A DNA stretch of 64,000 nucleotides from Arcicella aquatica (GCF_034928825.1 NZ_JAYFUL010000008.1:112276-176275), one strand, 5' to 3'. Counted from the stretch's first letter, positions 49,991-60,010 are shown. Numbers and translations are program-made. Notes: generated by a model not told the origin, from the letters alone.

Positions 49991-52129
49991 TCATTCATTT
50001 GTATTTTCGGTTTCAGTTTCACCTTCGTCTGACACCATAAACTCTAAAAATAGTATTTCCGTTTTCGCATGGTCATTTTCGAATTTTATATTCCATCTCT
50101 TCTCCATAAATTCAATTAGATTTATTCCTCGTTCTAAGATAGCATCAGGGTGCCAATCTTCATAAGTTGAAACTTCGATTTCTGAATGTGACCCGTCAGA
50201 ATAACCTTGTCTAATTTTTTCTTTACGTTCGTTGTACCTTGGATTTTTTTTATCTAAGAAACAGTCATTTTGTAAACTTGAATTAATACTTTGTGATAGA
50301 GGAAGTAGATTCCCTAATGTTCCTTGGAATATGTTTATTTCTGATTTTTTATATCCTTTAAATGAATCTTTCCAGCATTGGTTGTCGGGCGTTTGAGGAA
50401 AAATATGTTCTATTGAAATTTTGTCTTTTTCCCCTTTTACAAATAATTTCCAGTCAATCTTTTGACTACCTCTCTGTCTGACTTTTTCCATTTCATACTC
50501 GTATAGAAAATACTTCAAACCATTCCAATAATAGTAGCCTCCTCCATTTTTGAATTGCTTTTCTAAATACTTTTGAAAATGACCATAGTTAAAATATATT
50601 TCAGAAGAGTTTTCAGGAGTATAGAATAACCATCTATCCATATTAGCTTGAAGTTTATTTATAATGTCATCAACACTTAATTCATTATTCCTAAACTGTC
50701 TTGCTGCTTTATAAAATTCACTATTGCGATAGGAAGAGAAAGCTCTACTTAATCGAAATGTTATAAAAATAAATCTTTCTATTGCCTTAAATAGTTTAAT
50801 CCTTTGTTTTGAGTCAACATCTTTAGACAAAAACGAAACAGTCACAAGTGGTCGGAAATAAATAATACCAATTCGGTTCAATCGGTCTATCCATAAACTT
50901 TCAGCACTTGTCAAATCTGGATTATTCACTGGATTATGCGTGTTGTACCAATGAACAGCCGCAGCTTTCAAGCTATTTACATAATCTTCGATTTCTTTTG
51001 GCGAAAGTTTAGAACGAAGTACAACTTTTTCCTCATTACCATTTTCTTCAATATCCTCTTGATCATTTTCTTTTTCTTCTTCTCTAACTTCTTGAAATTC
51101 TTGCAACGTGCTTACAATTACTTCTGTTTTCGCATAAATATTCTGTGATGTAAATTTTTGTTCTAAAAGAAAACGAATGTAATCATCCCCTTTTTCCCTT
51201 GTATATTGAAAATACATAATCCAGTGTGCCACAAGAAAATCATCATCATTTAAAGGATTTTGTTTGTTCCTTCCAAGCTGATAATAAACCTCTTTCCAAG
51301 AATCATTTATCTTTTCACGTAGGCAAAAACGTTCATCTTTTTTTAATTCTTTCTCATCATAAAGCGTAGTTAGATAAATAAGTCTGTTTTTAAGAAGTTC
51401 AAGATTGGAAAGCTTTTTCCCTCTATTGTTCATTGTCTCGAATGCCACGAAAACATCAAAATCATCACTGATTTCATAAACATTGAACATTAAGTTTTGG
51501 GTGATTTTTTTAAATAGGGTTTCAATTTCTATTATCCCATATTTCTCATAATAATTTTTGAGATTCTCAGTAAAAAAGCGTTTGGCATTTTCAAGGTTCA
51601 AAGTGTAAAAAGTCTCTTGAATCGTTCCACTATTTAGTTCATTGAAAATTCTATATTTCAAAAATTGGAAACTTGGATTATCAACTTCGTAACTAAATTT
51701 ATATGTGCTAATAATAAATTGAGGGGGTCTTTGAACCACTAAATATTCTTCTTTGATTGCTTTTAGGCTAAAAGACCCAAGGTATATTTCTTCGTCTTTA
51801 TTTTCGGGTATCGTTTTTAATAATTCTGAAATGGCTTGAATGAAAATTACAAATGTTGTTAGTCTTTGTTGCCCGTCAACAACGTGGAATGGTTTGTAGC
51901 CTCTGTCTTCGAGTAGCCACCTTTCATCATTCCAATTATTCCAAACACTTTTATCGACTTTTTTTAGAGATAAAAGTCCTGTATAGTGAAATCTGTCTGG
52001 CGGAAGATTAACAACATCTTCCCAAAAATCTTTTAATTGTCTTTCAGTCCAAGCATAACCACGTTGGTAGTCTGGAATTTTAAAAATTCTGTCCTTGAAT
52101 ATGTTCTTTAATGATTCTAATTCGTGCAT
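49991..52129 (-). CDS. DUF262/DUF1524 GmrSD-like nuclease (type IV restriction candidate)
   Basis: A 712-residue single-chain protein. The N-terminal DUF262 (ParB-like NTPase) has IPDYQRGYAWTERQLKDFWEDV (18-39) and DGQQRLTTFVIFI with DGQQR at 85-89. The C-terminal DUF1524 has an HNH-like nuclease motif, SIEHIFPQTPDN, near 570-580, and a later NIFQGTLGNLLPLSQSIN (seen in this family). GmrSD proteins cut DNA with modified (glucosylated) cytosine and give phage defence. The gene is solitary, with sugar-metabolism genes on both sides and no methylase. Confidence 0.9.
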   Translation of the reverse strand: MHELESLKNIFKDRIFKIPDYQRGYAWTERQLKDFWEDVVNLPPDRFHYTGLLSLKKVDKSVWNNWNDERWLLEDRGYKPFHVVDGQQRLTTFVIFIQAISELLKTIPENKDEEIYLGSFSLKAIKEEYLVVQRPPQFIISTYKFSYEVDNPSFQFLKYRIFNELNSGTIQETFYTLNLENAKRFFTENLKNYYEKYGIIEIETLFKKITQNLMFNVYEISDDFDVFVAFETMNNRGKKLSNLELLKNRLIYLTTLYDEKELKKDERFCLREKINDSWKEVYYQLGRNKQNPLNDDDFLVAHWIMYFQYTREKGDDYIRFLLEQKFTSQNIYAKTEVIVSTLQEFQEVREEEKENDQEDIEENGNEEKVVLRSKLSPKEIEDYVNSLKAAAVHWYNTHNPVNNPDLTSAESLWIDRLNRIGIIYFRPLVTVSFLSKDVDSKQRIKLFKAIERFIFITFRLSRAFSSYRNSEFYKAARQFRNNELSVDDIINKLQANMDRWLFYTPENSSEIYFNYGHFQKYLEKQFKNGGGYYYWNGLKYFLYEYEMEKVRQRGSQKIDWKLFVKGEKDKISIEHIFPQTPDNQCWKDSFKGYKKSEINIFQGTLGNLLPLSQSINSSLQNDCFLDKKNPRYNERKEKIRQGYSDGSHSEIEVSTYEDWHPDAILERGINLIEFMEKRWNIKFENDHAKTEILFLEFMVSDEGETETENTNE

Positions 52130-52633
52130 TTATTATTTATCTTTTTGTTGTTACCATTGTTGGTTTTAGTATTGGGCATAACTCACTAATATGCGAAAGT
52201 CTATTCCTATCTATGTAAATTGCTAGAGTATGTATTTCCACTATCTAAACTAACAATTAATTATCACACCTCAAATGCTATTCAAATTTTAAATTCAAGA
52301 TTTCAAACAAAGCAAATAATTCCGTCATTTCCCTATTACATTTTACCTTATGCTAATTTCATCTAACAAGATGAGTATTGTATCAAACTTTACCAAAAAA
52401 AATCTTATCAATGATACAGAAAACCACATGAAAACTGTTTGAAAAAAATGATTGAAACCACAAGTTAATTATATAAAATGTATAGTCATAACTTTCAAGT
52501 AGTTGACGTTCGATGGCTGTAAAAACAAAGAGGTCAAAAGCTAACTTTTGACCTCTTTGTTTTTTTAAAACACGCCATAAACTTTACTCATGGCATGACT
52601 ATCCTAGTTTATTGGGGTTTTATATACTAAATG
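52130..52633. other. Intergenic region between GmrSD-like and fucosidase genes
   Basis: About 500 AT-rich bases. The left part is the promoter side of the leftward nuclease gene; the right part holds the hairpin terminator at 52521. No gene or other repeat seen. Confidence 0.5.
52521..52567. terminator. Strong two-way terminator
   Basis: ACAAAGAGGTCAAAAG (52525-52540) pairs perfectly with CTTTTGACCTCTTTGT (52545-52560) across the loop CTAA, extended by A/T pairs on each side and T runs in both directions. It ends the fucosidase transcript (leftward), about 70 bases past its stop. Confidence 0.88.
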
Positions 52634-54367
52634 TCATTCAACTTTAAAAACTACAGATGTTTCATAAGGCATCTTTGAAGGACAGGTAATCGTTAATCCA
52701 TCAGGTTCTTGTTTCCAGTCCAGTTTTCCTTTGTAACCAAGCAAGGAAACTTTTTTTATACCTTGAGAATAATTACCAGAATTAGAACCCAAAGATTTTA
52801 TTTTTATGGTAGTATTAGGAGCTGGTACTGTCATACAAAAAGCATAAAGTGCTTTGTCTTTCCCAACCGTAAACCTAAAATCCGTTTCATTAAACTTAAA
52901 TTCAGCGTGTCTTTTATTTAATGCACCACCTGGCAACATTTTCAACTTATTATTGATGATTTCTCCTTCACCAGGAATACTCCAAGCCTTGCTACCATAA
53001 ACAGCAGCACCATTTCTACGCATCCAATTACCTACTTCTTTTAACATTTTCAAGCTACCTTCGTCTAAAGAACCATCAGGCAATATAGATATACAAAGGG
53101 CGGCATTACCATCCCGTGCTATGGCTTCGATTATGTATCTAATCATCATTCCTGAATCGTAAGTAAAGCCAGGAGCGTAAAACCAGTCACCTACTGGAGC
53201 TTCAGCAATCCAAGGTTGAGCAGTATTAATTTTTTCAGGAACACCAAATTCTTCTGTGTTCACTGTACCATTGGTATTATGGCGAAATTTTACGATACTG
53301 AAAGTATTAACTATTCCTCTTTTCTGTAATGTACGGTTGTAGAAATCAGCAATTACGTGTTGCATAGCATCAGCTTTTATCCCTGTTCCTGTTCCATTCC
53401 CAGTAAAAGGGCCTTGCACTGTACCATCAGTATAGATAAAATCTGGGTCATAATGCGCTACAACATCCATCATTCGCAGAGCCCAATTAGTTGTGTACCA
53501 TTTAGCATAATCAAGATGGTTTGAAAAAATACCAGCTGGAGGTGGCGACCATTCTGTATGTGCATTTTGTTCTACCCCTTTATATTCTCGGAGGTCGATA
53601 CCATAAAGCATTCTAGGGTCATAACCTTCCCACCATTTCCCTTTTCCATCGGCAAGACTAAGGTGTCCGTCATAAGGAATACCTTTTTTCTCCCCTTCTT
53701 TGTCACTACCAAAGGCTGTTTGCCACCACCACCATGTATATTCATGGTGGAAGGTTACACCAAAACGCATTCCATCTGATTTACAAGCCTTTGCCCATTC
53801 CGCTATTAAATCACGCTTAGGGCCGATATTTACTGAATTCCAAGGCTGATATTTTGAATTCCATAAATCATAATTGTCATGATGCACCCCCTGAATCATA
53901 AGATATTTTGCACCAGCATCTCTGTATATTTTAGTGAGTTGCGATGGGTTAAGTTTGGTGGGATTCCAGTCACGCAATACTTCTTTATATCCAACCTCTG
54001 ATGGGTGTCCATATTTTTTTATATGATTAGTATAAGCCTTTTTTTCCGATTTATACAAATTACGTGCATACCAGTCACCACTTTCTCCTGCTGATTGTGG
54101 ACCAAAGTGAACCCAAATACCAAACTTGGCATCACGAAGCCACTGAGGAGTACCCGGGTAGTTTTTTTCAATCGATTCCCATGTTGGTTCAAAAGGTCCT
54201 TTTGTAATAGGAATATTTAACTTCATTTCTGGAAATGTTTTCCAATCTCCTAAAGTCTCACTATCAACTGGCTTTGGCTTTGAAATTGTTGGAAATGGAT
54301 TCTTCTCTTGTGCATACACACAAGCAGGCATCATGAAGAAAACAAGCATTACAAATATATTTTTCAT
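52634..54367 (-). CDS. Alpha-L-fucosidase, GH29 family
   Basis: A 577-residue secreted glycoside hydrolase with signal peptide (about 1-19, CVYAQ). The GH29 barrel is clear: KFGIWVHFGPQSAGESGDWYARNLYK (about 81-106), YLMIQGVHHDNYDLW, FGVTFHHEYTWWWW, and DPDFIYTDG near 308-316 with the probable nucleophile aspartate. A C-terminal beta domain follows. It removes alpha-L-fucose from glycans in a retaining manner. It is the only glycosidase in the SusCD unit, suggesting a fucosylated-glycan target. Confidence 0.93.
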   Translation of the reverse strand: MKNIFVMLVFFMMPACVYAQEKNPFPTISKPKPVDSETLGDWKTFPEMKLNIPITKGPFEPTWESIEKNYPGTPQWLRDAKFGIWVHFGPQSAGESGDWYARNLYKSEKKAYTNHIKKYGHPSEVGYKEVLRDWNPTKLNPSQLTKIYRDAGAKYLMIQGVHHDNYDLWNSKYQPWNSVNIGPKRDLIAEWAKACKSDGMRFGVTFHHEYTWWWWQTAFGSDKEGEKKGIPYDGHLSLADGKGKWWEGYDPRMLYGIDLREYKGVEQNAHTEWSPPPAGIFSNHLDYAKWYTTNWALRMMDVVAHYDPDFIYTDGTVQGPFTGNGTGTGIKADAMQHVIADFYNRTLQKRGIVNTFSIVKFRHNTNGTVNTEEFGVPEKINTAQPWIAEAPVGDWFYAPGFTYDSGMMIRYIIEAIARDGNAALCISILPDGSLDEGSLKMLKEVGNWMRRNGAAVYGSKAWSIPGEGEIINNKLKMLPGGALNKRHAEFKFNETDFRFTVGKDKALYAFCMTVPAPNTTIKIKSLGSNSGNYSQGIKKVSLLGYKGKLDWKQEPDGLTITCPSKMPYETSVVFKVE

Positions 54368-54402
54368 GGTTTGTTGTAGCTCAATAGAGCATTTTTTATT
54401 TT

Positions 54403-54456
54403 TTAAAATGTCTTAGCAAATGAAAAATTAATTTTTCATTTGCTAAGACATTTTAA
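54403..54456 (-). terminator. Perfect 54-bp palindrome between susD-like and fucosidase genes
   Basis: A perfect 54-bp palindrome (outer TTAAAATGTCTTAGCAAATG, centre AAAATTAATTTT) in the spacer between the SusD gene and the GH29 gene, which run in the same direction. It forms an A/T-rich 26-bp hairpin with a T-rich end. It may partly end transcription or stabilise the upstream susCD message, a common expression step in such loci. Confidence 0.85.
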
Positions 54457-54476
54457 GGATATAACCTCAAGCAATA

Positions 54477-56120
54477 TCAATATCCCGGATTTTGAGTTAA
54501 GGCTTTATTAATGTCTCTTTCAGATTGAGGAATTGGCCATAATTCATTTTTCCCAGCGATAAAAGCCCTCTTTTGATACAATAAAAAGCCCTGAGCATCT
54601 ACGGGGTAATCCTTATAAGTAGCTGGTGAATTGGTAAGTTTCATCCCTGTAAACTGTCGGTTCAGCTCCGTTGCAGCAGTACCCCATCTGAGTATATCAT
54701 AATAATGAATACCCTCAAATGCCAATTCTACTTTGCGTTCTCTTCTTATGATTGTTCTTAATAAATTAGCGTCTGTAACAGTTACTGGAGGCATATTGAC
54801 AGTAGCTCTACCCCTAACCTTATTGATTGTGGCATCTAATAATGTTTGATTAATAGCCTCTCCCGCTTCCAACTTTGATTCAAGATAGCTTAAAAGTACC
54901 TCTGCGTAGCGAATCAAAGTAAAGTTACCGCCATAGTTCATCAGGTTTCCTGCAAACGTAGAATCCATGTATTTATTAATACAATAGCCACTCCAGTTGT
55001 ATCTACTCATTCTATCAGGCGAATTAGATTCTGGTCTTGAAACATACTTAACCCCTTTAAATACGGTACGGTCGGATATCATTATTGTTTGATCGAGCCT
55101 AGGGTCACGATTATCGTATGGGGCATTCGGATTATACAAGGGAGATTCCTCAACGGTTTTACCATCAATGCATTCATAAGATTGTACTAATTCGTTATAA
55201 GGAGAAAACTGGTGCCATCCTCCATAACTTTCTGGATAAAGATATTGCAACATTACGTGTGAATAAGTATCCTCATGATACTGTGATGCCAAAATTATCT
55301 CATTACTACTCTCTCCTGTTTGAATAAACAACTTTTTAAAACCACCCTGTTCTATCGAATAAACGCCGCTATCCAAGATTTTTTTATACGTTGCCGCTGC
55401 ATCACTCCATTTCTTTTCAGCCATTTGTACTCTACCCAGAATCGCCAAAGCAGCACCCGCGGTAATACGCCCCATTTCGCTACTAGGACGAGTAGCTGGC
55501 AACATCGAAGCACTTTCCTTTAATTCATTTTCAACAAATGTCCATACTTCGGCTTTAGCAGTTCTGGTTATTGAATTAGCTTCGGTTACCGTCAGTAAAT
55601 GTTTAGGCAAAGGGATGTCGCCAAAGTACAATGCCAGATTGAATAAAGAATATGCCCTTAAAGTACGTACTTCTGATTTTATTATATTTTTCTTGGTTTG
55701 ATCAAAAGGGATTGCGTCTATGTGGTCTAAAAAATTATTACATTTAGCAATTTTACTATATGTATTAGACCAAATACTGCTTGTTACCCAGTACGAAGCA
55801 TTCAATGTACCATCGGTAACATGATCTGGAATTAGCTCTTTTTCAGAACCTAACCCAGCCATAAAATCAAGGTAAAGCACCGCACGAGCATTCCAAAAAT
55901 CCTCACCAGACCACCCTGCCCCAATGTTGTAACATCCGACTAATGCCAAATTAGCATCTTTTTCTGTTTTCCAGAAAGTTCCATCTGAAATTGAATCAAG
56001 TGGCTGTTTATCAAAATAATCATTTTTACAAGCCGAAATGGAAAAGAAAAGTAAAAAGAGCAATCCTATTTTGAAAGGGGGCAATGTTGTATATATATGA
56101 TTGAATTTCATGTCTTTCAA
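54477..56120 (-). CDS. SusD/RagB-family nutrient-binding lipoprotein
   Basis: A 547-residue surface lipoprotein that caps the SusC channel and binds the glycan. The lipobox is FSISAC with the cysteine near residue 31, followed by KNDYFDKQPLDSISDGTFWKTEKDANLALVGCYN, the usual SusD N-terminus. The long helical TPR-rich body and the C-terminal RRERKVELAFEGIHYYDILRW (SusD_RagB signature) are present. It is 30 bases after the SusC gene, certainly co-transcribed. Confidence 0.95.
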   Translation of the reverse strand: MKDMKFNHIYTTLPPFKIGLLFLLFFSISACKNDYFDKQPLDSISDGTFWKTEKDANLALVGCYNIGAGWSGEDFWNARAVLYLDFMAGLGSEKELIPDHVTDGTLNASYWVTSSIWSNTYSKIAKCNNFLDHIDAIPFDQTKKNIIKSEVRTLRAYSLFNLALYFGDIPLPKHLLTVTEANSITRTAKAEVWTFVENELKESASMLPATRPSSEMGRITAGAALAILGRVQMAEKKWSDAAATYKKILDSGVYSIEQGGFKKLFIQTGESSNEIILASQYHEDTYSHVMLQYLYPESYGGWHQFSPYNELVQSYECIDGKTVEESPLYNPNAPYDNRDPRLDQTIMISDRTVFKGVKYVSRPESNSPDRMSRYNWSGYCINKYMDSTFAGNLMNYGGNFTLIRYAEVLLSYLESKLEAGEAINQTLLDATINKVRGRATVNMPPVTVTDANLLRTIIRRERKVELAFEGIHYYDILRWGTAATELNRQFTGMKLTNSPATYKDYPVDAQGFLLYQKRAFIAGKNELWPIPQSERDINKALTQNPGY

Positions 56121-56149
56121 TTGTTTAGTAAAAAATATGTCAGAATAAT

Positions 56150-59100
56150 TTAGAATGATACATTTACACCAAAGGTATAAACACTTGTGAGCGGATAAAA
56201 TCCACCGTTTTGTGCCATTTCAGGGTCCCAACCTTGGTAATATGAATTAATTGAAAGGAGGTTTTGTCCACTAAAATATATTCTGAGCCTACTTATCTTC
56301 ATTTGTTCTATCAATTTATTACTGAAACTATAGCCTACTTGTAGGTTTTTGAGTCTTGCAAAACTTGCATCTCTGTTCCAGTAAGTAGATGATTGAATAA
56401 TACCACTACCCTCGTTTAGGCTTGTTAACTTTGGATACAGCGCATTTGGATCGGGGTTTTCTGTAGTCCAACGATTTTCTACTTGCCATCTCTGTATTTG
56501 TCCACCGTTAAAGAAAGCAAACGCCTGATAGTTATTCATCTGCTTTTTCCATCCTGCAAGTCCTTGAATTAATACTGACAAATCAAATCCTTTATAATTG
56601 GCAGTAAGGGTAAGTCCAAAATTATATTTAGGAACGGTATTGCCTATAAAAGTTCTATCGTAAGTAGCATCTACCTTGCCATCAGGCACACCGTCTGGGC
56701 CACTAATATCTTTAAATCTTATAAAACCAGGCTCTGCTGAATAGGGCTGTTTTGGATAAGTAGCCACATCATTAGCATCTTTAAATAACCCATCGGCTAT
56801 ATAACCATAAGTTACTCCTAGTGGCTGTCCTACAAATAGATTGGCACTAATATTTTGCTGGAGACCATTGGCTAATTCAGTCACTTTATTATTAACAATC
56901 GTAAAATTTGGCGATACCCCTAGTTTAAATTTACCAATGGTTGTTCGGTAATTTAGACTTGCCTCAAAACCTGTATTCTCTACCCCACCAATGTTTACAG
57001 GAGATGTACCAAGCCCTAAAGTAGCTGAACTTGCTATGCTATAAAGCACACCCGAAGTTTGTTTTTTGAAGACTCCAAAGGTAAAATCTAGCTTGCCTTT
57101 CCATAAACTTGCATCTATTCCAATATCAGTGGTAGTGGTGGTTTCCCAAGTAATATCTGCATTGCTAAGCCTGCTACTGGCAGCACCAGAAGCCAATACG
57201 CCTCCAATAGAATAGTTCTGTCCTAAAGAAACAATATTTTGATATGGGTATGTACCTACATTCTGATTACCTAATTTACCCCAACTTGCTCTTACCTTTA
57301 GGTTGTCTATCCAAAGTACATTTTTCAAAAAATCTTCTTCAGAAATTATCCAGCCTGCCGAAAATGAAGGAAAATATCCCCATCTACCCTTTTCGGGAAA
57401 ACGTGAGGTAGCATCTGAGCGAATATTTGCTTCAAATAAATATCGGTCGTTATAGATATAATTAACCCTACTGAAAAAAGAACGCATTGACCAAGCTGAG
57501 GCTGAACCTGAATTACTCATCCCTGTAGCCGAACCTGCATTTAGTTCATACAAGGTATTGGTTGGAAAATCTTTCCGATAAGCCGACATCCCTAGGTCGT
57601 CATATTGTTCCTCAGATACTCCACCTAATATTGTAAAGGAATGCTTGTTGATTTGCTTGGTATATGTAGCAAGCGATTGAAGGGTTAATTGTTGCCCTTG
57701 GCCTGTTGATATACTTAAATTATTAGGACCAACCGTCTTGAAAGCATTAAATACAAAATCTGAGGCATAATCTTTATTATAGTAACTCCAATAGTTATAC
57801 CCAACCTTTCCACTCAACGTAAAACCTTTGAATAACTCCCACGCAATTTCGGTGCTACCTAAAAAATATTTGTTGGTACCTTTGTAAAAAGATTCACTAG
57901 ACATCCAAGCCTCTGGACTGTAATTGTCTTGATACCCATAGGTTCCATCAGATTTTTTTCCTGCAAAAATAGGTGCTTCACGCACAGCAAAATTAATCAT
58001 GTGGTTCATTCCTCCTTCATAGTGTCTAGGCGAATGATTTTCAGAAGTATATCCTGATAGGCTTACCTTTAACGTAAGGTTATCTTTAATTTTACTATCG
58101 GTATTTAATAGGAAATTATACTTTGAATAGCCATTTTTAGCTACTATACCATCTTGTTGAAGATACCCTAGCGACAATAAATAACGTGTTTTATCATTGC
58201 CACCCATAAAACTCATATTATGGTTGGTCTGAAAGCCATTACCAGAAGTTAGTAGATTTTTAAGATGAGGCACATTCGGATAATTGTCTGGATCTGACCC
58301 ATTTCTAAATTTTTCTATTTCAGCATCTGTGTAAGACAAACCAGCACCAGCATTCACATTTGCTTCATTTCTAAGTTTGGCAAACTCCCACGATTCAACA
58401 AAGTCAGGAAGTTGAGTAGGTTTTTGCCAGCCAGCATAGCTATTGTAACTAACCTGCATTTTTCCATTTTCTCCTCGTTTTGTTTCAATCAATATTACTC
58501 CGTTGGCGGCTCTACTACCATACATTGCTGCCGAAGCGGCGTCTTTCAAAACCGAAACACTCTTAATATTGTTGGGGTCAACATCATTAATAGAAGTTGC
58601 TAAACCATCTACTAAAATTAAAGGACCACCACCTGCACCATACGACCCTATCCCTCTAATAGTAATGCTAGCACCATTATTACCGGGCTGCCCAGAACCC
58701 TGCGACACCGAAACCCCTGTGGCTAAACCTGCTAAAGCTTGTGATGACTGCGTGATGGGTCTATCCGCAATTTCCTTTGCAGAAACTGTCGAGACAGAGC
58801 CTGTTAAATTTACTTTTTTCTGAGTACCATATCCCACTACCACAACTTCATCCAAATTAAGTTGATCAATAACCAATTGTACTTTCATATCGGAAGTCTT
58901 CCCTACTAATACTTCTCTTTTTTTATACCCAATAAATGAGAAAACCAGAATACTATTATTGTCGGGGACGCTGATATTAAATTTACCTTTTTCATCCGTT
59001 ACTCCTCCTCTGGTTGTTCCTTTTATCGTAATGCTTACTCCCACTAAAGGCTCTCCTTTTTCATCGGTTACGGTTCCCGTTATGTTTTGTTCTTGAAGCT

Positions 59101-59506
59101 CCAATTGAGGTTCAAGACTTTGGTCGTTTTTTTCGATGCTGACATTACTCTTCTTCAACAGAATACGTTCGCCCTGAATCTCATAACTGATGCTTAGTGG
59201 CGTAAATAGTTCTTTTAAGACATCTCTTAATTCACGGTTCTTAGCCACAATACTAATTTTTCGTTTAGCACTAATATTCTTTGGGCTATAGAAAAAGTTG
59301 ATTTTCGCAGCATTTTCTAACGCTGAAAGTGCTTCCGACAATCCTTTTTCTTCGATACGCACTGTTATCTTTTGTTGCAGTATATCTTGTCCGCTTACTT
59401 CACTAGCATACGATAACGTAGTGAAGACAATAGCAATTAATATCTGTCCAGCTGAAATTTTCATAATGGATAGCAACGTTGCTAACGTTAATAGATTTTT
59501 TTTCAT
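56150..59506 (-). CDS. SusC/RagA-family TonB-linked channel with STN domain
   Basis: An 1118-residue outer-membrane importer. A signal region (about 1-37) is followed by an STN (secretin/TonB short N-terminal) domain (about 40-115; ITVRIEEKGLSEALSALENAAKINFFYSPKNIS) that signals to FecR, a carboxypeptidase-like sandwich (about 140-215), a plug (DEVVVVGYGTQKKVNLTGSVSTVSAKEIADRP and GPLILVDG) and a barrel ending in F (GVNVSF). The ATG at 59506 (MKKNLLTLA) was chosen over a GTG at 59560. The STN domain ties it to the FecR/ECF sigma pair downstream of the spacer. Confidence 0.95.
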   Translation of the reverse strand: MKKNLLTLATLLSIMKISAGQILIAIVFTTLSYASEVSGQDILQQKITVRIEEKGLSEALSALENAAKINFFYSPKNISAKRKISIVAKNRELRDVLKELFTPLSISYEIQGERILLKKSNVSIEKNDQSLEPQLELQEQNITGTVTDEKGEPLVGVSITIKGTTRGGVTDEKGKFNISVPDNNSILVFSFIGYKKREVLVGKTSDMKVQLVIDQLNLDEVVVVGYGTQKKVNLTGSVSTVSAKEIADRPITQSSQALAGLATGVSVSQGSGQPGNNGASITIRGIGSYGAGGGPLILVDGLATSINDVDPNNIKSVSVLKDAASAAMYGSRAANGVILIETKRGENGKMQVSYNSYAGWQKPTQLPDFVESWEFAKLRNEANVNAGAGLSYTDAEIEKFRNGSDPDNYPNVPHLKNLLTSGNGFQTNHNMSFMGGNDKTRYLLSLGYLQQDGIVAKNGYSKYNFLLNTDSKIKDNLTLKVSLSGYTSENHSPRHYEGGMNHMINFAVREAPIFAGKKSDGTYGYQDNYSPEAWMSSESFYKGTNKYFLGSTEIAWELFKGFTLSGKVGYNYWSYYNKDYASDFVFNAFKTVGPNNLSISTGQGQQLTLQSLATYTKQINKHSFTILGGVSEEQYDDLGMSAYRKDFPTNTLYELNAGSATGMSNSGSASAWSMRSFFSRVNYIYNDRYLFEANIRSDATSRFPEKGRWGYFPSFSAGWIISEEDFLKNVLWIDNLKVRASWGKLGNQNVGTYPYQNIVSLGQNYSIGGVLASGAASSRLSNADITWETTTTTDIGIDASLWKGKLDFTFGVFKKQTSGVLYSIASSATLGLGTSPVNIGGVENTGFEASLNYRTTIGKFKLGVSPNFTIVNNKVTELANGLQQNISANLFVGQPLGVTYGYIADGLFKDANDVATYPKQPYSAEPGFIRFKDISGPDGVPDGKVDATYDRTFIGNTVPKYNFGLTLTANYKGFDLSVLIQGLAGWKKQMNNYQAFAFFNGGQIQRWQVENRWTTENPDPNALYPKLTSLNEGSGIIQSSTYWNRDASFARLKNLQVGYSFSNKLIEQMKISRLRIYFSGQNLLSINSYYQGWDPEMAQNGGFYPLTSVYTFGVNVSF

Positions 59507-60010
59507 AAATTGTACTGTTTTTGTTGTTTTGGAAAAATTGGCAAAAATATTCCCTAACACTTCTTCCTAAGGAAGTGCTTGATTCGCGTCTAAAAGGGAA
59601 TGGTATCAAGTCGATAAATGCTGAGAACATTTATCGGCTTTTCTTTTTCTCAGGAGGAATTGGTACTGTTTTTTTTCATAATTGAGATATTTTTTGAGTT
59701 AGAGTATTGATAATATTTCTTAATTTATATTAATGAGGGAAACAAATCTTTTTATTTCAAAGTCACTTATATTGAATTTTGGCAAGGTCAACCATCAAGG
59801 GAAAAATAAATTATCTTCTCTCAAAGTCCTTACTTTTCTTGTCTTGACACAAGAAAAGTAACAAAAGAAAGTCAAGAATTTATAAACTCGCTATCGCTCA
59901 AACAGTATAAATTCATTAAATGCTGACGCATGAATAATAGAAAAATTTTTAGTTGTAAAACCTTTAAAATTTCTAAGCAAATTCAATATCAATTATTTGT
60001 CACTAAACAA
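59507..60010. other. Spacer between SusC and FecR genes
   Basis: The SusC leader side (about 59507-59720) includes a 9-bp hairpin CGATAAATG/CATTTATCG (59612-59620 with 59628-59636). Two-hairpin element copy F occupies 59828-59930. The promoter dependent on the ECF sigma should lie here; its sequence is not recognisable by eye. Confidence 0.5.
59828..59930 (+). repeat. Two-hairpin dispersed element, copy F
   Basis: Hairpin 1 TTACTTTTCTTG/CAAGAAAAGTAA (59830-59841 with 59850-59861) and hairpin 2 GAATTTATA/TATAAATTC (59876-59884 with 59906-59914), an all-A/T-ended stem unlike copies A-E but fully paired. The loop ACTCGCTATCGCTCAAACAG and the tail AAATGCTGACGC are kept. Confidence 0.87.
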
